The notes: generated by a model from the sequence alone, not told the origin. A DNA stretch of 64,000 nt from G964020105 sp964020105 (GCA_964020105.1 OZ026535.1:124001-188000), one strand, 5' to 3'. Shown: positions 24,200 through 33,352, numbered from the stretch's first letter. A program made the numbers and translations.

Positions 24200-25327
24200 T
24201 TATTTTATATTGCTTAAATTAAGTAACACTTGTTTAATTAAATTAACTCTTAATGGTACAGCATCTAGATGCAGAACCTCTAGTTCAGGATTATGAAATC
24301 CAGTACCCTCAGGTCCAAGACCATCGATTGTTGGTATGCCAATTTTCGACGTGAAATTACCATCTGATCCACCGCCACTAACTATAGATTTCAAATCTTG
24401 TGAAATTTGTTTGCCACTTTCTAATACTAGCTTTTCTAACCACATACTTTTTTCATTATTATGCATAGGATGAGTGAAAGATTGTTTTGTCATTGTTATT
24501 TTAATATTTTTATCCGTAGGATTATCAACAAAAGATTGTACTTTTGCAGCCATTGTAGCATGAGAATCCATATCAAAAAAACGGAATTCAAAGGTTAAAC
24601 AAGCGTAATCAGCTACAACATTATTAGCTGTACCACCTGTAATTATTCCTGGATTAAAAGTCATACCTTTATCAAAATTAACAATTGTTTCCATTTTTTT
24701 TACAAAATTTGCCAACTCAATAATTGCAGAGTTGCCTTTCCAAGGAACGGAAGCATGGCAAGATTTACCGTGAAATTCTACTTTCAATATATCCAACCCT
24801 TTTCTTTGGGCAACAATACTGTTTCTATCTTGGGAGGACTCCATAACCAGCACACATTTTGATCTTTTTGCATACTTTTCTATATGATCCTGAGAGTAAT
24901 TTGATCCTATTTCTTCATCGGGATTAATTAAAAAACAAATTGATAATTTATCCATTTCTTCTTTCGTTAAAAGATCTAAAGAATGTAGCCCTGTAAGCAC
25001 ACATCCTTTCATATCAGATACTCCTAGTCCGTATATATTATTACCTTCAACTCGCATAGGATAATTAGTTGCACTATGTCCATTATAAACGGTATCCATA
25101 TGACCTATAAGTACTGCGTCATAATGAGTAGCGTCTTTTTTGTTTTCACCAACTAAAAGAGGACCTGTTTCATCTGAAAGATGTATCTGTTTTGTATGGA
25201 GTCCTTTTTTTTGCATTATCTCTTCTAAAATATCAGCAACTTTTCTTATACCAGAAGGATTACGACTACCACTATCTGTATTTACTATTTTCTCAAGTTG
25301 CGATAAAAATTCTTTTTGATTAAACAT
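24200..25327 (-). CDS. M20 family metallopeptidase (carboxypeptidase G2-like), first gene
   Basis: 375 residues, paralogous to the gene at 23031-24170 along its whole length. Motifs: IGHMDTVYNGH, GLGVSDMKGC, NPDEEIGS, VMESSQDRN, GKSCHASVPWKGNSAIIEL and the C-terminal GTGFHNPELEVLHLD. All expected zinc ligands are present, so both copies are likely active. No export signal. It starts the two-gene minus-strand operon that ends in the hairpin at 22987-23014, and it is divergent from rplU. Confidence 0.88.
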   Translation of the reverse strand: MFNQKEFLSQLEKIVNTDSGSRNPSGIRKVADILEEIMQKKGLHTKQIHLSDETGPLLVGENKKDATHYDAVLIGHMDTVYNGHSATNYPMRVEGNNIYGLGVSDMKGCVLTGLHSLDLLTKEEMDKLSICFLINPDEEIGSNYSQDHIEKYAKRSKCVLVMESSQDRNSIVAQRKGLDILKVEFHGKSCHASVPWKGNSAIIELANFVKKMETIVNFDKGMTFNPGIITGGTANNVVADYACLTFEFRFFDMDSHATMAAKVQSFVDNPTDKNIKITMTKQSFTHPMHNNEKSMWLEKLVLESGKQISQDLKSIVSGGGSDGNFTSKIGIPTIDGLGPEGTGFHNPELEVLHLDAVPLRVNLIKQVLLNLSNIK

Positions 25328-25517
25328 TATGAGACTCCGAAAGTTTTTTTATTATTTTGTTGATTATTATCAGGATATTAATTATACTCTAACTCGTCGT
25401 ATATTAACAATGGATTTTTTAGTTATTTTTAGTTTGTTATTATGTGTAATAAGTAAGTAGTTTAAAAGAACAATTAAGTTCTTGCACTCAATGGATCTGA
25501 GCAACTGGATTAAAAAA

Positions 25518-25835
25518 ATGAATAATATGTTAGCGGTTATACAATTTGCTGGTACGCAATTTACAGTCAAGAAACACGATATAATAAAAGTTAATAAATT
25601 ATCTTCTGAGATTGGTGAGGAATTCACCATAGATAGTGTGTTATCTTTAATTGATGGTGAGGCTGTTAAGATTGGGACACCTACTTTAACAGACGTTAAA
25701 GTAACAGCAAAAGTAATAGAACAAAAAAGGGATGCTAAAATAATTGTCTTTAAGAAGAAAAGAAGGAAGCATCATAGAAGAAAAAATGGTCACAGACAGT
25801 ATGTGAGCATGGTTGAGATTATAGATATTCAGTAA
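25518..25835 (+). CDS. rplU: 50S ribosomal protein L21
   Basis: Structural protein of the large subunit. Typical core: MLAVIQFAGTQFTVKKHDII, then LIDGEAVKIGTPTL, then the basic KKKRRKHHRRKNGHRQ signature. The frame is open from 25482, but the ATG at 25518 has a GGA ribosome-binding site 8 bases upstream and gives 105 residues, the usual length; an ATG at 25527 is the alternative. Followed by rpmA after 15 bases. Confidence 0.96.
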   Translation: MNNMLAVIQFAGTQFTVKKHDIIKVNKLSSEIGEEFTIDSVLSLIDGEAVKIGTPTLTDVKVTAKVIEQKRDAKIIVFKKKRRKHHRRKNGHRQYVSMVEIIDIQ

Positions 25836-25850
25836 ACTGGGAGATTTGTT

Positions 25851-26096
25851 ATGGCAACGAAAAAAGCTGGTGGTAGTTCGCGCAACGGTAGAGATTCTGA
25901 AGGTAGAAGGCTTGGTGTGAAAAAATTTGGTGGTGAACAAGTAATAATAGGTAATATACTTGTAAGGCAAAGAGGCACAAAGTTTCACGCGGGCAGCAAT
26001 GTTGGTATGGGTAGAGATCATACTTTGTTCGCTTTATCTGATGGGTTAGTAAGTTTCAGCAAGCTTAAGGGCAGAAGCATTATTAACGTGCTTTAA
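25851..26096 (+). CDS. rpmA: 50S ribosomal protein L27
   Basis: 81 residues beginning ATKKAGGSSRNGRDSEGRRLG, the conserved N-terminus that reaches the peptidyl-transferase centre, followed by VKKFGGEQVIIGNILVRQRG and FHAGSNVGMGRDHTLFA. No cleavable N-terminal extension of the Firmicutes type is present. A GGGAG ribosome-binding site precedes it. Second gene of rplU-rpmA; a terminator follows. Confidence 0.97.
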   Translation: MATKKAGGSSRNGRDSEGRRLGVKKFGGEQVIIGNILVRQRGTKFHAGSNVGMGRDHTLFALSDGLVSFSKLKGRSIINVL

Positions 26097-26131
26097 TTGT
26101 TGATATTTTATACAATCGATCTTCTATTTAA

Positions 26132-26166
26132 AATAATCATACAAGGTTAAGTATGATTATTTTTTT
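26132..26166 (+). terminator. Intrinsic terminator after rpmA
   Basis: AATAATCATAC pairs with GTATGATTATT (11 bp) around an 8-base loop and is followed by a run of T. It separates rplU-rpmA from obgE. Confidence 0.85.
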
Positions 26167-26190
26167 AATAATAACAATGGTGATTTCCAT

Positions 26191-27219
26191 ATGAGATTTC
26201 TCGATTCGGCAAAAATATATATCAAAGCTGGGAATGGTGGTGCTGGAACAATTTCTTTTAGACGAGAAAAATTTATTGAATTTGGTGGTCCTGATGGCGG
26301 TAGTGGCGGTCATGGTGGTGATGTTTATATCAAAGCAGTTGGTAATCTAAACACGTTAATAGATTTTAGATATACTCAACATTTTAAGGCACAAAATGGC
26401 AGAAAAGGAGCAGGAAGAAATCGCACTGGTCAAAGCGGAGATGATTTAATTATTAATGTTCCCATAGGTACCATAGTTTTTGATGAAAATAAAGAAGAGA
26501 TTCTAGCAAATCTTATTGAAGAAAATCAGATATATAAGATAGCTCAAGGTGGCATTGGCGGTAAAGGTAATTTACATTTTAAAAGCTCAACTCACCGTTC
26601 TCCCAAAATAGCCCAGGATGGAACCGAGGGGGCTGAGCTTTGGGTATGGTTAGAAATGGAAATTATAGCAGATATAGGTCTTGTTGGTCTTCCAAATGTT
26701 GGCAAATCCACTCTTATTACTACGATAACCAACTCAAAATCGAAAGTGGCTAATTATTCTTTTACAACTTTAAAGCCTAATTTAGGGGTTCTATCTTACG
26801 CTGATAAACAAATTATAATAGCTGATTTGCCTGGATTAATAAAAGGTGCTTCCAGTGGTGCTGGGTTAGGCTTAAGATTCCTTTCTCATATTAAGCATTG
26901 CAAAGTACTCTTATATGTAATTGACGCTACTACTAACGTTGAGCTTTCATATAATACCATAGTAGATGAAATAACTGCTCACGATCCTAGTATTTTAGAA
27001 AAAGAGCAATTAATTATTATCAATAAAAATGATTTAATAACTGAACAGCAATTAGAAAAAAAAATAACCGCACTGGAAAAAGTATCTGATCTTAAAATAA
27101 TCTCCATCTCTGCCTTAAATAAATATGGGTTGGATAAATTAATTCAAACAATTATGTTATTATTTGAAGATGATGATAAAGAATCCAAAAGTCTTTGGCA
27201 TCCAGCACAGAAACATTAA
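26191..27219 (+). CDS. obgE: GTPase ObgE/CgtA
   Basis: Ribosome-associated GTPase acting in 50S assembly and stress control. 342 residues: the Gly-rich Obg fold (about 1-158) with AGNGGAGTISFRREKF and GGPDGGSGGHGGDVY, then the G domain with GLVGLPNVGKSTLITTI (P-loop), DLPGLIKGASSGAGLG (G3) and NKNDL (G4). No extended C-terminal acidic tail beyond the short EDDDKESK. Gene order rplU-rpmA-obgE is widespread. It may be transcribed separately because a terminator lies upstream. Confidence 0.96.
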   Translation: MRFLDSAKIYIKAGNGGAGTISFRREKFIEFGGPDGGSGGHGGDVYIKAVGNLNTLIDFRYTQHFKAQNGRKGAGRNRTGQSGDDLIINVPIGTIVFDENKEEILANLIEENQIYKIAQGGIGGKGNLHFKSSTHRSPKIAQDGTEGAELWVWLEMEIIADIGLVGLPNVGKSTLITTITNSKSKVANYSFTTLKPNLGVLSYADKQIIIADLPGLIKGASSGAGLGLRFLSHIKHCKVLLYVIDATTNVELSYNTIVDEITAHDPSILEKEQLIIINKNDLITEQQLEKKITALEKVSDLKIISISALNKYGLDKLIQTIMLLFEDDDKESKSLWHPAQKH

Positions 27220-27982
27220 ATACTATATTGCATATGCTTAGTATGGCAATTTCATGAATCATCAAATTAGGTAAAGCAGTATATAAAAATCTCAGAGAAT
27301 AAGTTTTGCAATTGGTTTAGTTAATATAGTTTTTTTCTTTGCCTAAGGACTCATCAAAAAATAAATTTATACTTTATTGATTTTTTATACTTAATCTAAA
27401 ATTTAAGTTCATAGTGATCTGCATATGAAGATCAGCCAGGATGCTAGCTAATATAAAATCCTTTTAAGAAGGGCAGAAAAATTACTGTGTGTTAAAAATA
27501 AACAATATAGTAAACCAGTTTAAATTTAGGTGGCTATATTGTAAAAATATGAGTTAGAAAAATAGCAGTGTGGACTGAGTAATCATGTTATCAGGGGAAA
27601 GTAAATATCTAGTAATTTGAGTATTCATCAACTTATTTTGTAATTCTCGATATTTAGCATGTATCTAATTTATTTCATACAAACGCAGTTGCAAAAAGAA
27701 AAAATAATATAAATTAAGATTCTATTAGCAAATCTCTCAGGATTTAATTTAAAGTTTGATATGAAACAATTAGTATACGAAAAAACTATTTATTATTTCT
27801 TATTCTGAAAAAAACAAAAATCCCCATACTATAAGATAACAGTAAATTTAACAGGAGGAAAATAATTTTAACTTTTAATTTTAAGAATCATAAATTTCTT
27901 TAATGGTAAGGGCAGAAAAATCAAATACAATATTACAAAATATAAAAATATTATACGTGTAATAACAAATTTTAGCACGCAA
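27220..27982. other. Long intergenic region after obgE
   Basis: About 760 AT-rich bases without a credible gene on either strand. Noted structures are an imperfect hairpin just after obgE (about 27229-27252, ATTGC/GCAAT) and an inverted repeat CAATATAG (27503-27510) / CTATATTG (27534-27541). No tRNA or known RNA is recognised. Decayed coding sequence is possible. Confidence 0.4.
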
Positions 27983-28012
27983 AAGGAATCTCAAAATGTT
28001 CTGAGATTCCTT
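27983..28012 (-). terminator. Terminator of the D/Y/S/R-rich gene
   Basis: AAGGAATCTCA pairs with TGAGATTCCTT around 8 bases. On the minus strand it follows the stop at 28029 by 16 bases and the stem ends in TTTTG. Confidence 0.75.
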
Positions 28013-28028
28013 ACACCGTTGAAGTAAA

Positions 28029-28688
28029 CTATCTTCTATAGGATGATCTTGGATTGGTTCTTCTATCATCATAGTCATAATCATAATCATCATAATCATC
28101 TCTAGTATCTGATGATCTTGTACTTCTTGAATAAGAATCTTCCGTTCTTCTCGGCTGTACTCTTGAATTACGCTCATCAACAGCTGTATATCTTGACCTA
28201 TCTGTAGAGGTTCTACTGGAAGTGCTATCTGACCTTCTAGGGCTAGAGGCACCATAGCGATCAGAGCTGGTAGAACTGGAAGAGGGTGTTGATCTTCTAT
28301 AAGAGCTACTACGTTCCATAGAAGGATTAGTTTCACGACTTGATCTCGCCCTAGAGCTTGTTGAGGAAGCGCTTGAAGTTCTTCTATTAGGAGTGTCACT
28401 TTCATAGTAATAATCATCATCGTAATCATCGTAATCATCGTAGGATCTTCTGTTGGAAGTGCTAGCCGATGTCCTACTGTTAGTGCTAGAGGGGGCAAAG
28501 GAAGTATCACGATTCCTTGAGGTGCTTCTTGCGGAACTAGTTGAACCTGTTCGTCCTCTAGTATCTACAGGGTGAGAATCTCTGTAATCATTGTAATCAT
28601 CATAATCATCATAATTGTCATAATCATCATAACTATTATTATCTCTATTGCTCCTTGAGGAGGCGGCTGAAGTATAACTCCTTTTCAT
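28029..28688 (-). CDS. Low-complexity Asp/Tyr/Ser/Arg-rich protein, predicted disordered
   Basis: Not a recognised family. 219 residues made almost only of Ser, Arg, Asp, Tyr, Thr, Asn and Ala, with hardly any aliphatic residue and no signal peptide. Three Asp/Tyr blocks (about 20-36, 82-95 and 196-208, each of DDYDDYD type) are separated by Ser/Arg/Thr-rich stretches such as SSTSSRARSSRET and RRSDSTSSRTSTDRSR. A GGGG ribosome-binding site lies 11 bases before the ATG and a terminator follows, which argues that it is a real gene and not a chance frame. Another minus-strand frame at 27881-28510 is its shadow. Such composition is typical of intrinsically disordered, condensate-forming or nucleic-acid-binding proteins; function unknown. 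Confidence 0.72.
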   Translation of the reverse strand: MKRSYTSAASSRSNRDNNSYDDYDNYDDYDDYNDYRDSHPVDTRGRTGSTSSARSTSRNRDTSFAPSSTNSRTSASTSNRRSYDDYDDYDDDYYYESDTPNRRTSSASSTSSRARSSRETNPSMERSSSYRRSTPSSSSTSSDRYGASSPRRSDSTSSRTSTDRSRYTAVDERNSRVQPRRTEDSYSRSTRSSDTRDDYDDYDYDYDDRRTNPRSSYRR

Positions 28689-28762
28689 TTTAAAAATAAC
28701 CCCTTTTATCTATGTAATTGATATCGTAAATAACTTGAAGTAAACTATACATAATCCCTATG

Positions 28763-28791
28763 TTGTCACATATAATTGTGTATTATATAGT
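28763..28791 (+). promoter_or_regulatory. Promoter of nadD-rsfS-rlmH
   Basis: TTGTCA (28763-28768), 17-base spacer, TATAGT (28786-28791), 35 bases before the first possible nadD start. Confidence 0.65.
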
Positions 28792-28826
28792 GGAATATAA
28801 ACTTAATCAACAAATAACGTAGCAAT

Positions 28827-29441
28827 ATGAATTATTATATAACAAATAACACATATTTTTCGCAGGCATGTTTATTAAGCATTGGTAATGGCATGCGCAT
28901 TGGTATTTTTGCTGGTTCTTTTAACCCCCCACATGAGGGGCATCTTTATATATCTAGGCAAGCTAAAAAGTTTTTAAATTTAGACTTAGTTGTTTGGATG
29001 CTCACACCACAAAATCCTTTTAAATCTTCAGAAAATTTAGCAACCCTATACAAAAGAGTTTCACTCTGCAAGCAGTTAACTAAGTGTTATCATGATATAA
29101 AGATTATTTCTATTGAAGATTCTTTCAATTTAAATTACTCTTATCTTATCTTAAGGAAGATGGTAAAAATGATGAATCAAAGTAATAAGATCATTTGGAT
29201 CATGGGTGAGGATAATCTTTTTAACTTTCATCTTTTCAAACACTGGCAGGAAATATTACAAAGCTATGAAATAGCTGTGTTTGCAAGGGGTGAGATGAGT
29301 TTTAGATCTTTATTACAGAAGCATAGGTTATTTAATAAAACAGTCAACTTGAGGTTTTTTCTCATTCCCAAAAATATTATGTCCTCAACACTCATTAGGA
29401 ACAACAAGGTAAATAATAAATGCAACAAACTGATAAATTAA
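28827..29441 (+). CDS. nadD: Nicotinate-nucleotide adenylyltransferase
   Basis: Makes nicotinic acid adenine dinucleotide from NaMN and ATP in NAD synthesis. The nucleotidyltransferase signature GIFAGSFNPPHEGHLYIS is complete, and MLTPQNPFK, IMGEDNLFNFHLFKHW and SSTLIR near the C-terminus are diagnostic. The frame opens at 28827; Met23 at 28893 (MRIGIFAGSF) matches the usual NadD start and may be the true one, although neither has a clear ribosome-binding site. The 3' end overlaps rsfS by 22 bases. Confidence 0.93.
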   Translation: MNYYITNNTYFSQACLLSIGNGMRIGIFAGSFNPPHEGHLYISRQAKKFLNLDLVVWMLTPQNPFKSSENLATLYKRVSLCKQLTKCYHDIKIISIEDSFNLNYSYLILRKMVKMMNQSNKIIWIMGEDNLFNFHLFKHWQEILQSYEIAVFARGEMSFRSLLQKHRLFNKTVNLRFFLIPKNIMSSTLIRNNKVNNKCNKLIN

Positions 29442-29746
29442 AAAATTTCATATTACACACTTTAGACGAACAAAAAGCTATTAATATTGTTAGTATACCT
29501 TTAGCGTATCATCAATATTTGGCTGATTGTATTATAATTGCCACAGGGACATCAGGTAGGCATCTTTTAAGTATGAAAGATAAAATATGTGCTGAGGCTA
29601 AAGTAAGGGGATTTAAAATTTTAGGAACTGAAGGAGAAGAAGGGGCTAACTGGGTGATTATTGATTTGTCTGATATTATTGTGCATCTTTTTCGTGCAGA
29701 AGTTAGGGAGTATTATAAGATAGAAGAAATTTGGGCGGTTCAATAG
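29420..29746 (+). CDS. rsfS: Ribosomal silencing factor RsfS
   Basis: Binds L14 (uL14) and blocks subunit joining in starvation. 108 residues with DCIIIATGTSGRHLLSMKDKI, GTEGEEGANWVIIDLSDIIVHLF and REYYKIEEIW, all typical of the Iojap/RsfS family. Starts inside the end of nadD and ends 2 bases before the rlmH start: a tight three-gene operon. Confidence 0.95.
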   Translation: MQQTDKLKNFILHTLDEQKAINIVSIPLAYHQYLADCIIIATGTSGRHLLSMKDKICAEAKVRGFKILGTEGEEGANWVIIDLSDIIVHLFRAEVREYYKIEEIWAVQ

Positions 29747-29748
29747 CT

Positions 29749-30192
29749 ATGCATATTGAAATAATTTCTCCTGCTAAGATTAAAGATTCTAGCAATTTAG
29801 GCTCTATCTTAGTGGACTATCTTAAAAGATTAAATGTATTAAAAGTAAATATAATAGATTTTGAGGATAAAAACTTATCTCTTGATAAAACAAATAGTAA
29901 GATATTTTCCCTTGTGAAACCTGGTTTTTATACAATTATGTTAGATGAGAGAGGTAAAAATCCCACAACTATGGAATTTAAAAACTTGCTGGCATCCATT
30001 GATAATAAAAAAGGTATAGCTTTTTTAATCGGCAGTGCAGATGGTTTTACAGAAGAAGATCGTAATAATGTTAATTTCATAATGTCTCTTAGTAACTTTA
30101 CTTTTCCACATCAGTTTGCCAGATTATTACTTGTTGAACAGTTGTATAGAGTAGAAACATTGATGTTAAATCATCCATATCATAGATCATAA
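29749..30192 (+). CDS. rlmH: 23S rRNA pseudouridine-1915 N3-methyltransferase RlmH
   Basis: SPOUT methyltransferase. 147 residues from the ATG at 29749, directly after the rsfS stop; an upstream extension to 29731 overlaps rsfS and is unlikely. Features: MHIEIISPAKI, LDERGKNPTTMEFKNLL, the knot region IAFLIGSADGF, and the C-terminal RLLLVEQLYRVETLMLNHPY, the hallmark of RlmH. Confidence 0.95.
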   Translation: MHIEIISPAKIKDSSNLGSILVDYLKRLNVLKVNIIDFEDKNLSLDKTNSKIFSLVKPGFYTIMLDERGKNPTTMEFKNLLASIDNKKGIAFLIGSADGFTEEDRNNVNFIMSLSNFTFPHQFARLLLVEQLYRVETLMLNHPYHRS

Positions 30193-30277
30193 TGTACTGA
30201 GGTAGTTACTAAATCAGATTATATTAATGCTTAGAGATTTTAAAATTAAATGTTACTATTTATTCAGTAAAATTAGC

Positions 30278-30781
30278 ATGAGTAGAAAAATGAAAATTTT
30301 ATTATTTTTGGTATTGATGATTTCCATGACAAATAATCTTTTTGCTATAATAAAAGAAGAGTTTAGTGAAAAAGAATTATTAGGATCCAAAAGTTTAGAT
30401 GTACTATATTTTATAACAGACAAGCACGAAATAATGATTCCCGAGGCTGTTGTGGAGAAATGGCAAAATAGCAAAGATGGTAGTTGTGCAATGGGAATAA
30501 TGATCTTTAAAGATGGTTTGCCTGCTGAAGTATTAACTGTTAATTTAGCAAAAAGCACTTTTTCAAGCATAAAATATAAACTGATTATAGCGTTTGCTGA
30601 TGGAGAAAAAATATACTTTAGCAATAGTGGTAAAGATGAAGTTTTAGGAGTAATTCCAGCAGATAAGAGAGATTTATATAGAATTAAATCTTGTAATGCA
30701 TTAAGACAAAATAAGCATATAGCAAAGAAATTATATTTAACGCAAGATAATAGTAAATATTTTTTATATGACAGAAATTAA
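30278..30781 (+). CDS. Exported protein of unknown function
   Basis: From the ATG at 30278 the product has 167 residues; the frame is open from 30227. A signal peptide (MKILLFLVLMISMTNNLFA) ends near residue 23. The mature part contains one Cys in DGSCAMGI and another in KSCNAL, which could form a disulfide, and a plausible beta-rich core (LIIAFADGEKIYFSNSG). No family recognised. It lies between rlmH and gpmI on the same strand, 20 bases before gpmI. Confidence 0.65.
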   Translation: MSRKMKILLFLVLMISMTNNLFAIIKEEFSEKELLGSKSLDVLYFITDKHEIMIPEAVVEKWQNSKDGSCAMGIMIFKDGLPAEVLTVNLAKSTFSSIKYKLIIAFADGEKIYFSNSGKDEVLGVIPADKRDLYRIKSCNALRQNKHIAKKLYLTQDNSKYFLYDRN

Positions 30782-30801
30782 TTTTGATGAAGGGGTGAAG
30801 A

Positions 30802-32346
30802 ATGGCTAAAAAAAACATAAATAAACTAATACTTACAATATTGGATGGTTGGGGTTACAGCGAGGAGCACAAAGAGTTTAACGCTGTTGAGGGAGGTAAT
30901 ACTGTTAATTGGCATTCAATTCTGCAAAATAATCCCTCTTGCAATCTTATTACCTTTGGTGAAGAAGTAGGCTTACCAGAGGGGCAGATGGGTAATTCAG
31001 AGGTAGGGCATACTAATATTGGTGCCGGTAGGGTTGTTTATCAAGAATTACCAAGAATCAATAAGGCAATTAAAAATTTAGAATTAGAACAGAATCCAAA
31101 AATCATCGAGGTGATTAAAAATTTAAGACAAAGCAAAAAAAGAATGCATATAATGGGATTGTACTCAAATGGTGGAGTTCACTCAAGCATAGAGCATCTA
31201 CTATATAGTGCGGAGCTGTTTGCTAAGCAAGCAGTTGAAGTTATTTTACACTTATTTACTGATGGTAGAGATACTCCTCCCCAGAGTGCCAAAAATTTTA
31301 ACAAAGCTTTAGATGATATGTTGTTGAAATACCCTAATATTAAGCTTGGTACGGTTAGTGGAAGATATTACGCTATGGATAGGGATAAGCGTTGGGATAG
31401 AGTTGAGCTAGTTTATAATGCAATAGTGATGGGTAAGGGAGATCAAAAATTTTCTTCTTTTTCAGAAGTTATTGAGGATTCTTATAAAAATTCTGTTAAT
31501 GATGAGTTTATAAAGCCAGCAGTAATTAATGGATACAAACCAATAGAAGATAGTGATAGTATATTTATGGTTAATTTCAGAACAGATAGAGCAAGAGAAA
31601 TATTAGAAGCTTTACTTTTTAAAGATTTTACAGGATTTAAAAGAGAAAAAATCATTAATTTTGCTAAATCTCTTGGGATGGTTGCATATTCTGATAGTTT
31701 AAGAAAGGAGTTAGAAATAGTTTTTGAGCCATTTGATTTGAATAATACCTTAGGGGAATGGCTGTCAAAAAATAATTACTCCCAGCTCAGAGTGGCTGAA
31801 ACTGAAAAATACCCTCACGTTACATTTTTCTTTAGTGGTGGTAGAGAAGAACCTTTCCCTGGGGAAGAAAGAATTTTAATACCTTCTCCTAAGGTAGCTA
31901 CTTATGATTTAAAACCAGAGATGTCAGCTTATGAGATTACGGAAGATCTTATTGAGCATATGGCAAAAAATGATCCTGATTTTATAGTTGTTAATTATTC
32001 TAATGGGGATATGGTGGGGCATACAGGAGTATTAAGTGCTGCGCTTAAAGCTACTGAGGCTGTGGATATTTGTTTAGCTAAGCTTGAACAAGCAGTAAAA
32101 AAATATAATTACATTTGGCTTATAATTGCTGATCATGGCAATTGTGAAACCATGTGGGATTTTAAGAACCAAGTACCTCATACACAGCATACCACTAATC
32201 TTGTAAAAGCTGTGTTGTGTAATCAGCAGGGAGAATTAAGACCACTTTATAATGGTAAACTTGCAGACGTGGCTCCTACTATACTAGAGTTAATGAATAT
32301 TGAAATACCCACTGAAATGAATGGTAGATCTTTATTTAAAAAGTAG
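30802..32346 (+). CDS. gpmI: 2,3-bisphosphoglycerate-independent phosphoglycerate mutase
   Basis: Interconverts 3- and 2-phosphoglycerate using two manganese ions. 514 residues. N-terminal LTILDGWGYSEEH, the phospho-Ser loop GNSEVGHTNIGAGR, LFTDGRDTPPQSA, GRYYAMDRDKRWDR, and the C-terminal metal site IADHGNCETMW with HTQHTTNLV are all intact. Present in the order gpmI-envC-ctpA, which is common in proteobacteria. Its 3' end overlaps the next gene by 26 bases. Confidence 0.97.
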   Translation: MAKKNINKLILTILDGWGYSEEHKEFNAVEGGNTVNWHSILQNNPSCNLITFGEEVGLPEGQMGNSEVGHTNIGAGRVVYQELPRINKAIKNLELEQNPKIIEVIKNLRQSKKRMHIMGLYSNGGVHSSIEHLLYSAELFAKQAVEVILHLFTDGRDTPPQSAKNFNKALDDMLLKYPNIKLGTVSGRYYAMDRDKRWDRVELVYNAIVMGKGDQKFSSFSEVIEDSYKNSVNDEFIKPAVINGYKPIEDSDSIFMVNFRTDRAREILEALLFKDFTGFKREKIINFAKSLGMVAYSDSLRKELEIVFEPFDLNNTLGEWLSKNNYSQLRVAETEKYPHVTFFFSGGREEPFPGEERILIPSPKVATYDLKPEMSAYEITEDLIEHMAKNDPDFIVVNYSNGDMVGHTGVLSAALKATEAVDICLAKLEQAVKKYNYIWLIIADHGNCETMWDFKNQVPHTQHTTNLVKAVLCNQQGELRPLYNGKLADVAPTILELMNIEIPTEMNGRSLFKK

Positions 32347-33352
32347 AGCTATTTTAATAGTTGTTTTTATAATATTTATTTTCAATATAACTCAAGCTTT
32401 TTCTGCGCAAGAGGAGGTTATACGCTTATCAAAACAGGTGCGTGATAATGAGTTACAATTAGCATATTTGGAAAGTAATAAAGATCTTTTAGAAGCAAAG
32501 ATTAATTTCTATAAGGAAAAGATATTTTTTTATAGAAAGACTCTTGCTAATAATTTAATTTCTTTGTATAAAATATCTTATCTACCATTAAAATATATTT
32601 TTTTACAAAACACCCCAAAGGAAAACATTATACTTTCTTATAGCCTTTTTAATTACTATGTTAGATATGTTAGTGATGAAATTACAAAGGCTATTGAATA
32701 TATAAAAATATACAAAAACAACTCAGAAGAGTTAAAAAAAATAGAGCGACAAATTGTTGCTATAAATAAAGACCTAAGTGGTAATATGGAAAAAATACAA
32801 AAACACTTAAGCAAATTAGCTGTAGATGATAAAACAAAACTACTGAAATATAATAGTAGACTTATTAAAGATTCCAATGATATAGCAATTTTAATCAAAA
32901 ATGTCAGCCATCAAAATTTTTTACAAACAGAAATCCAGGAAGATAAAAATATTGAAAAAGAAAAAGGCAATTTTGTCTGGCCAGCCGTAGGGTTCATAGA
33001 AAAAAATTATCAAGAAAGCCAAAGTCCTTTATATCATTATGGGATTATTTTGCTAACAAAAAACAAATCACAAATCATATCCCCTTTTGATGGAGAAATA
33101 GCTTTTGTAGATAATGTTGAAAATTTTGATAATCTAATTGTAATTAGGCATTCTCCCTCGCTTTATTCTATACTATCTGGTAGTTTTACAAGCTTTGTAA
33201 AACCTACACAACTTGTGAAAAAACACGAACCTATTGCTATCCATGAAGACACAAAAGTCTCAGCAGTATATTTTGAAATGAGATATAAGAACACAACCAT
33301 TGATCCAAAAATTTGGCTAGAAATAAAAAAACATAACAATATACATCAATAA
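32321..33352 (+). CDS. envC: EnvC-like murein hydrolase activator (degenerate LytM domain)
   Basis: Periplasmic coiled-coil protein that activates cell-separation amidases. 343 residues: signal peptide or anchor (about 1-28), long charged helices (about 30-200) and a C-terminal peptidase-M23-like domain (about 220-335, SPLYHYGIILL, IISPFDGEIAFVDN, NLIVIRHSPSLYSILSG). The zinc ligands of active M23 enzymes are missing (YSILS where active ones have YAHLS), as expected of EnvC-type activators. It overlaps gpmI and abuts ctpA by one base. Confidence 0.85.
   Translation: MVDLYLKSRAILIVVFIIFIFNITQAFSAQEEVIRLSKQVRDNELQLAYLESNKDLLEAKINFYKEKIFFYRKTLANNLISLYKISYLPLKYIFLQNTPKENIILSYSLFNYYVRYVSDEITKAIEYIKIYKNNSEELKKIERQIVAINKDLSGNMEKIQKHLSKLAVDDKTKLLKYNSRLIKDSNDIAILIKNVSHQNFLQTEIQEDKNIEKEKGNFVWPAVGFIEKNYQESQSPLYHYGIILLTKNKSQIISPFDGEIAFVDNVENFDNLIVIRHSPSLYSILSGSFTSFVKPTQLVKKHEPIAIHEDTKVSAVYFEMRYKNTTIDPKIWLEIKKHNNIHQ

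Noticed and set aside
27503..27541. Intrinsic terminator
   Set aside because: The paired arms are far apart (23-base loop) and AT-rich with no T-run, so termination is improbable.
27881..28510. 209-codon minus-strand frame overlapping the D/Y/S/R-rich gene
   Set aside because: Its Met/Ile/Leu repeats are the frame-shifted reading of the Asp/Tyr codon repeats; it has no ribosome-binding site, while the other frame has one together with a following terminator.
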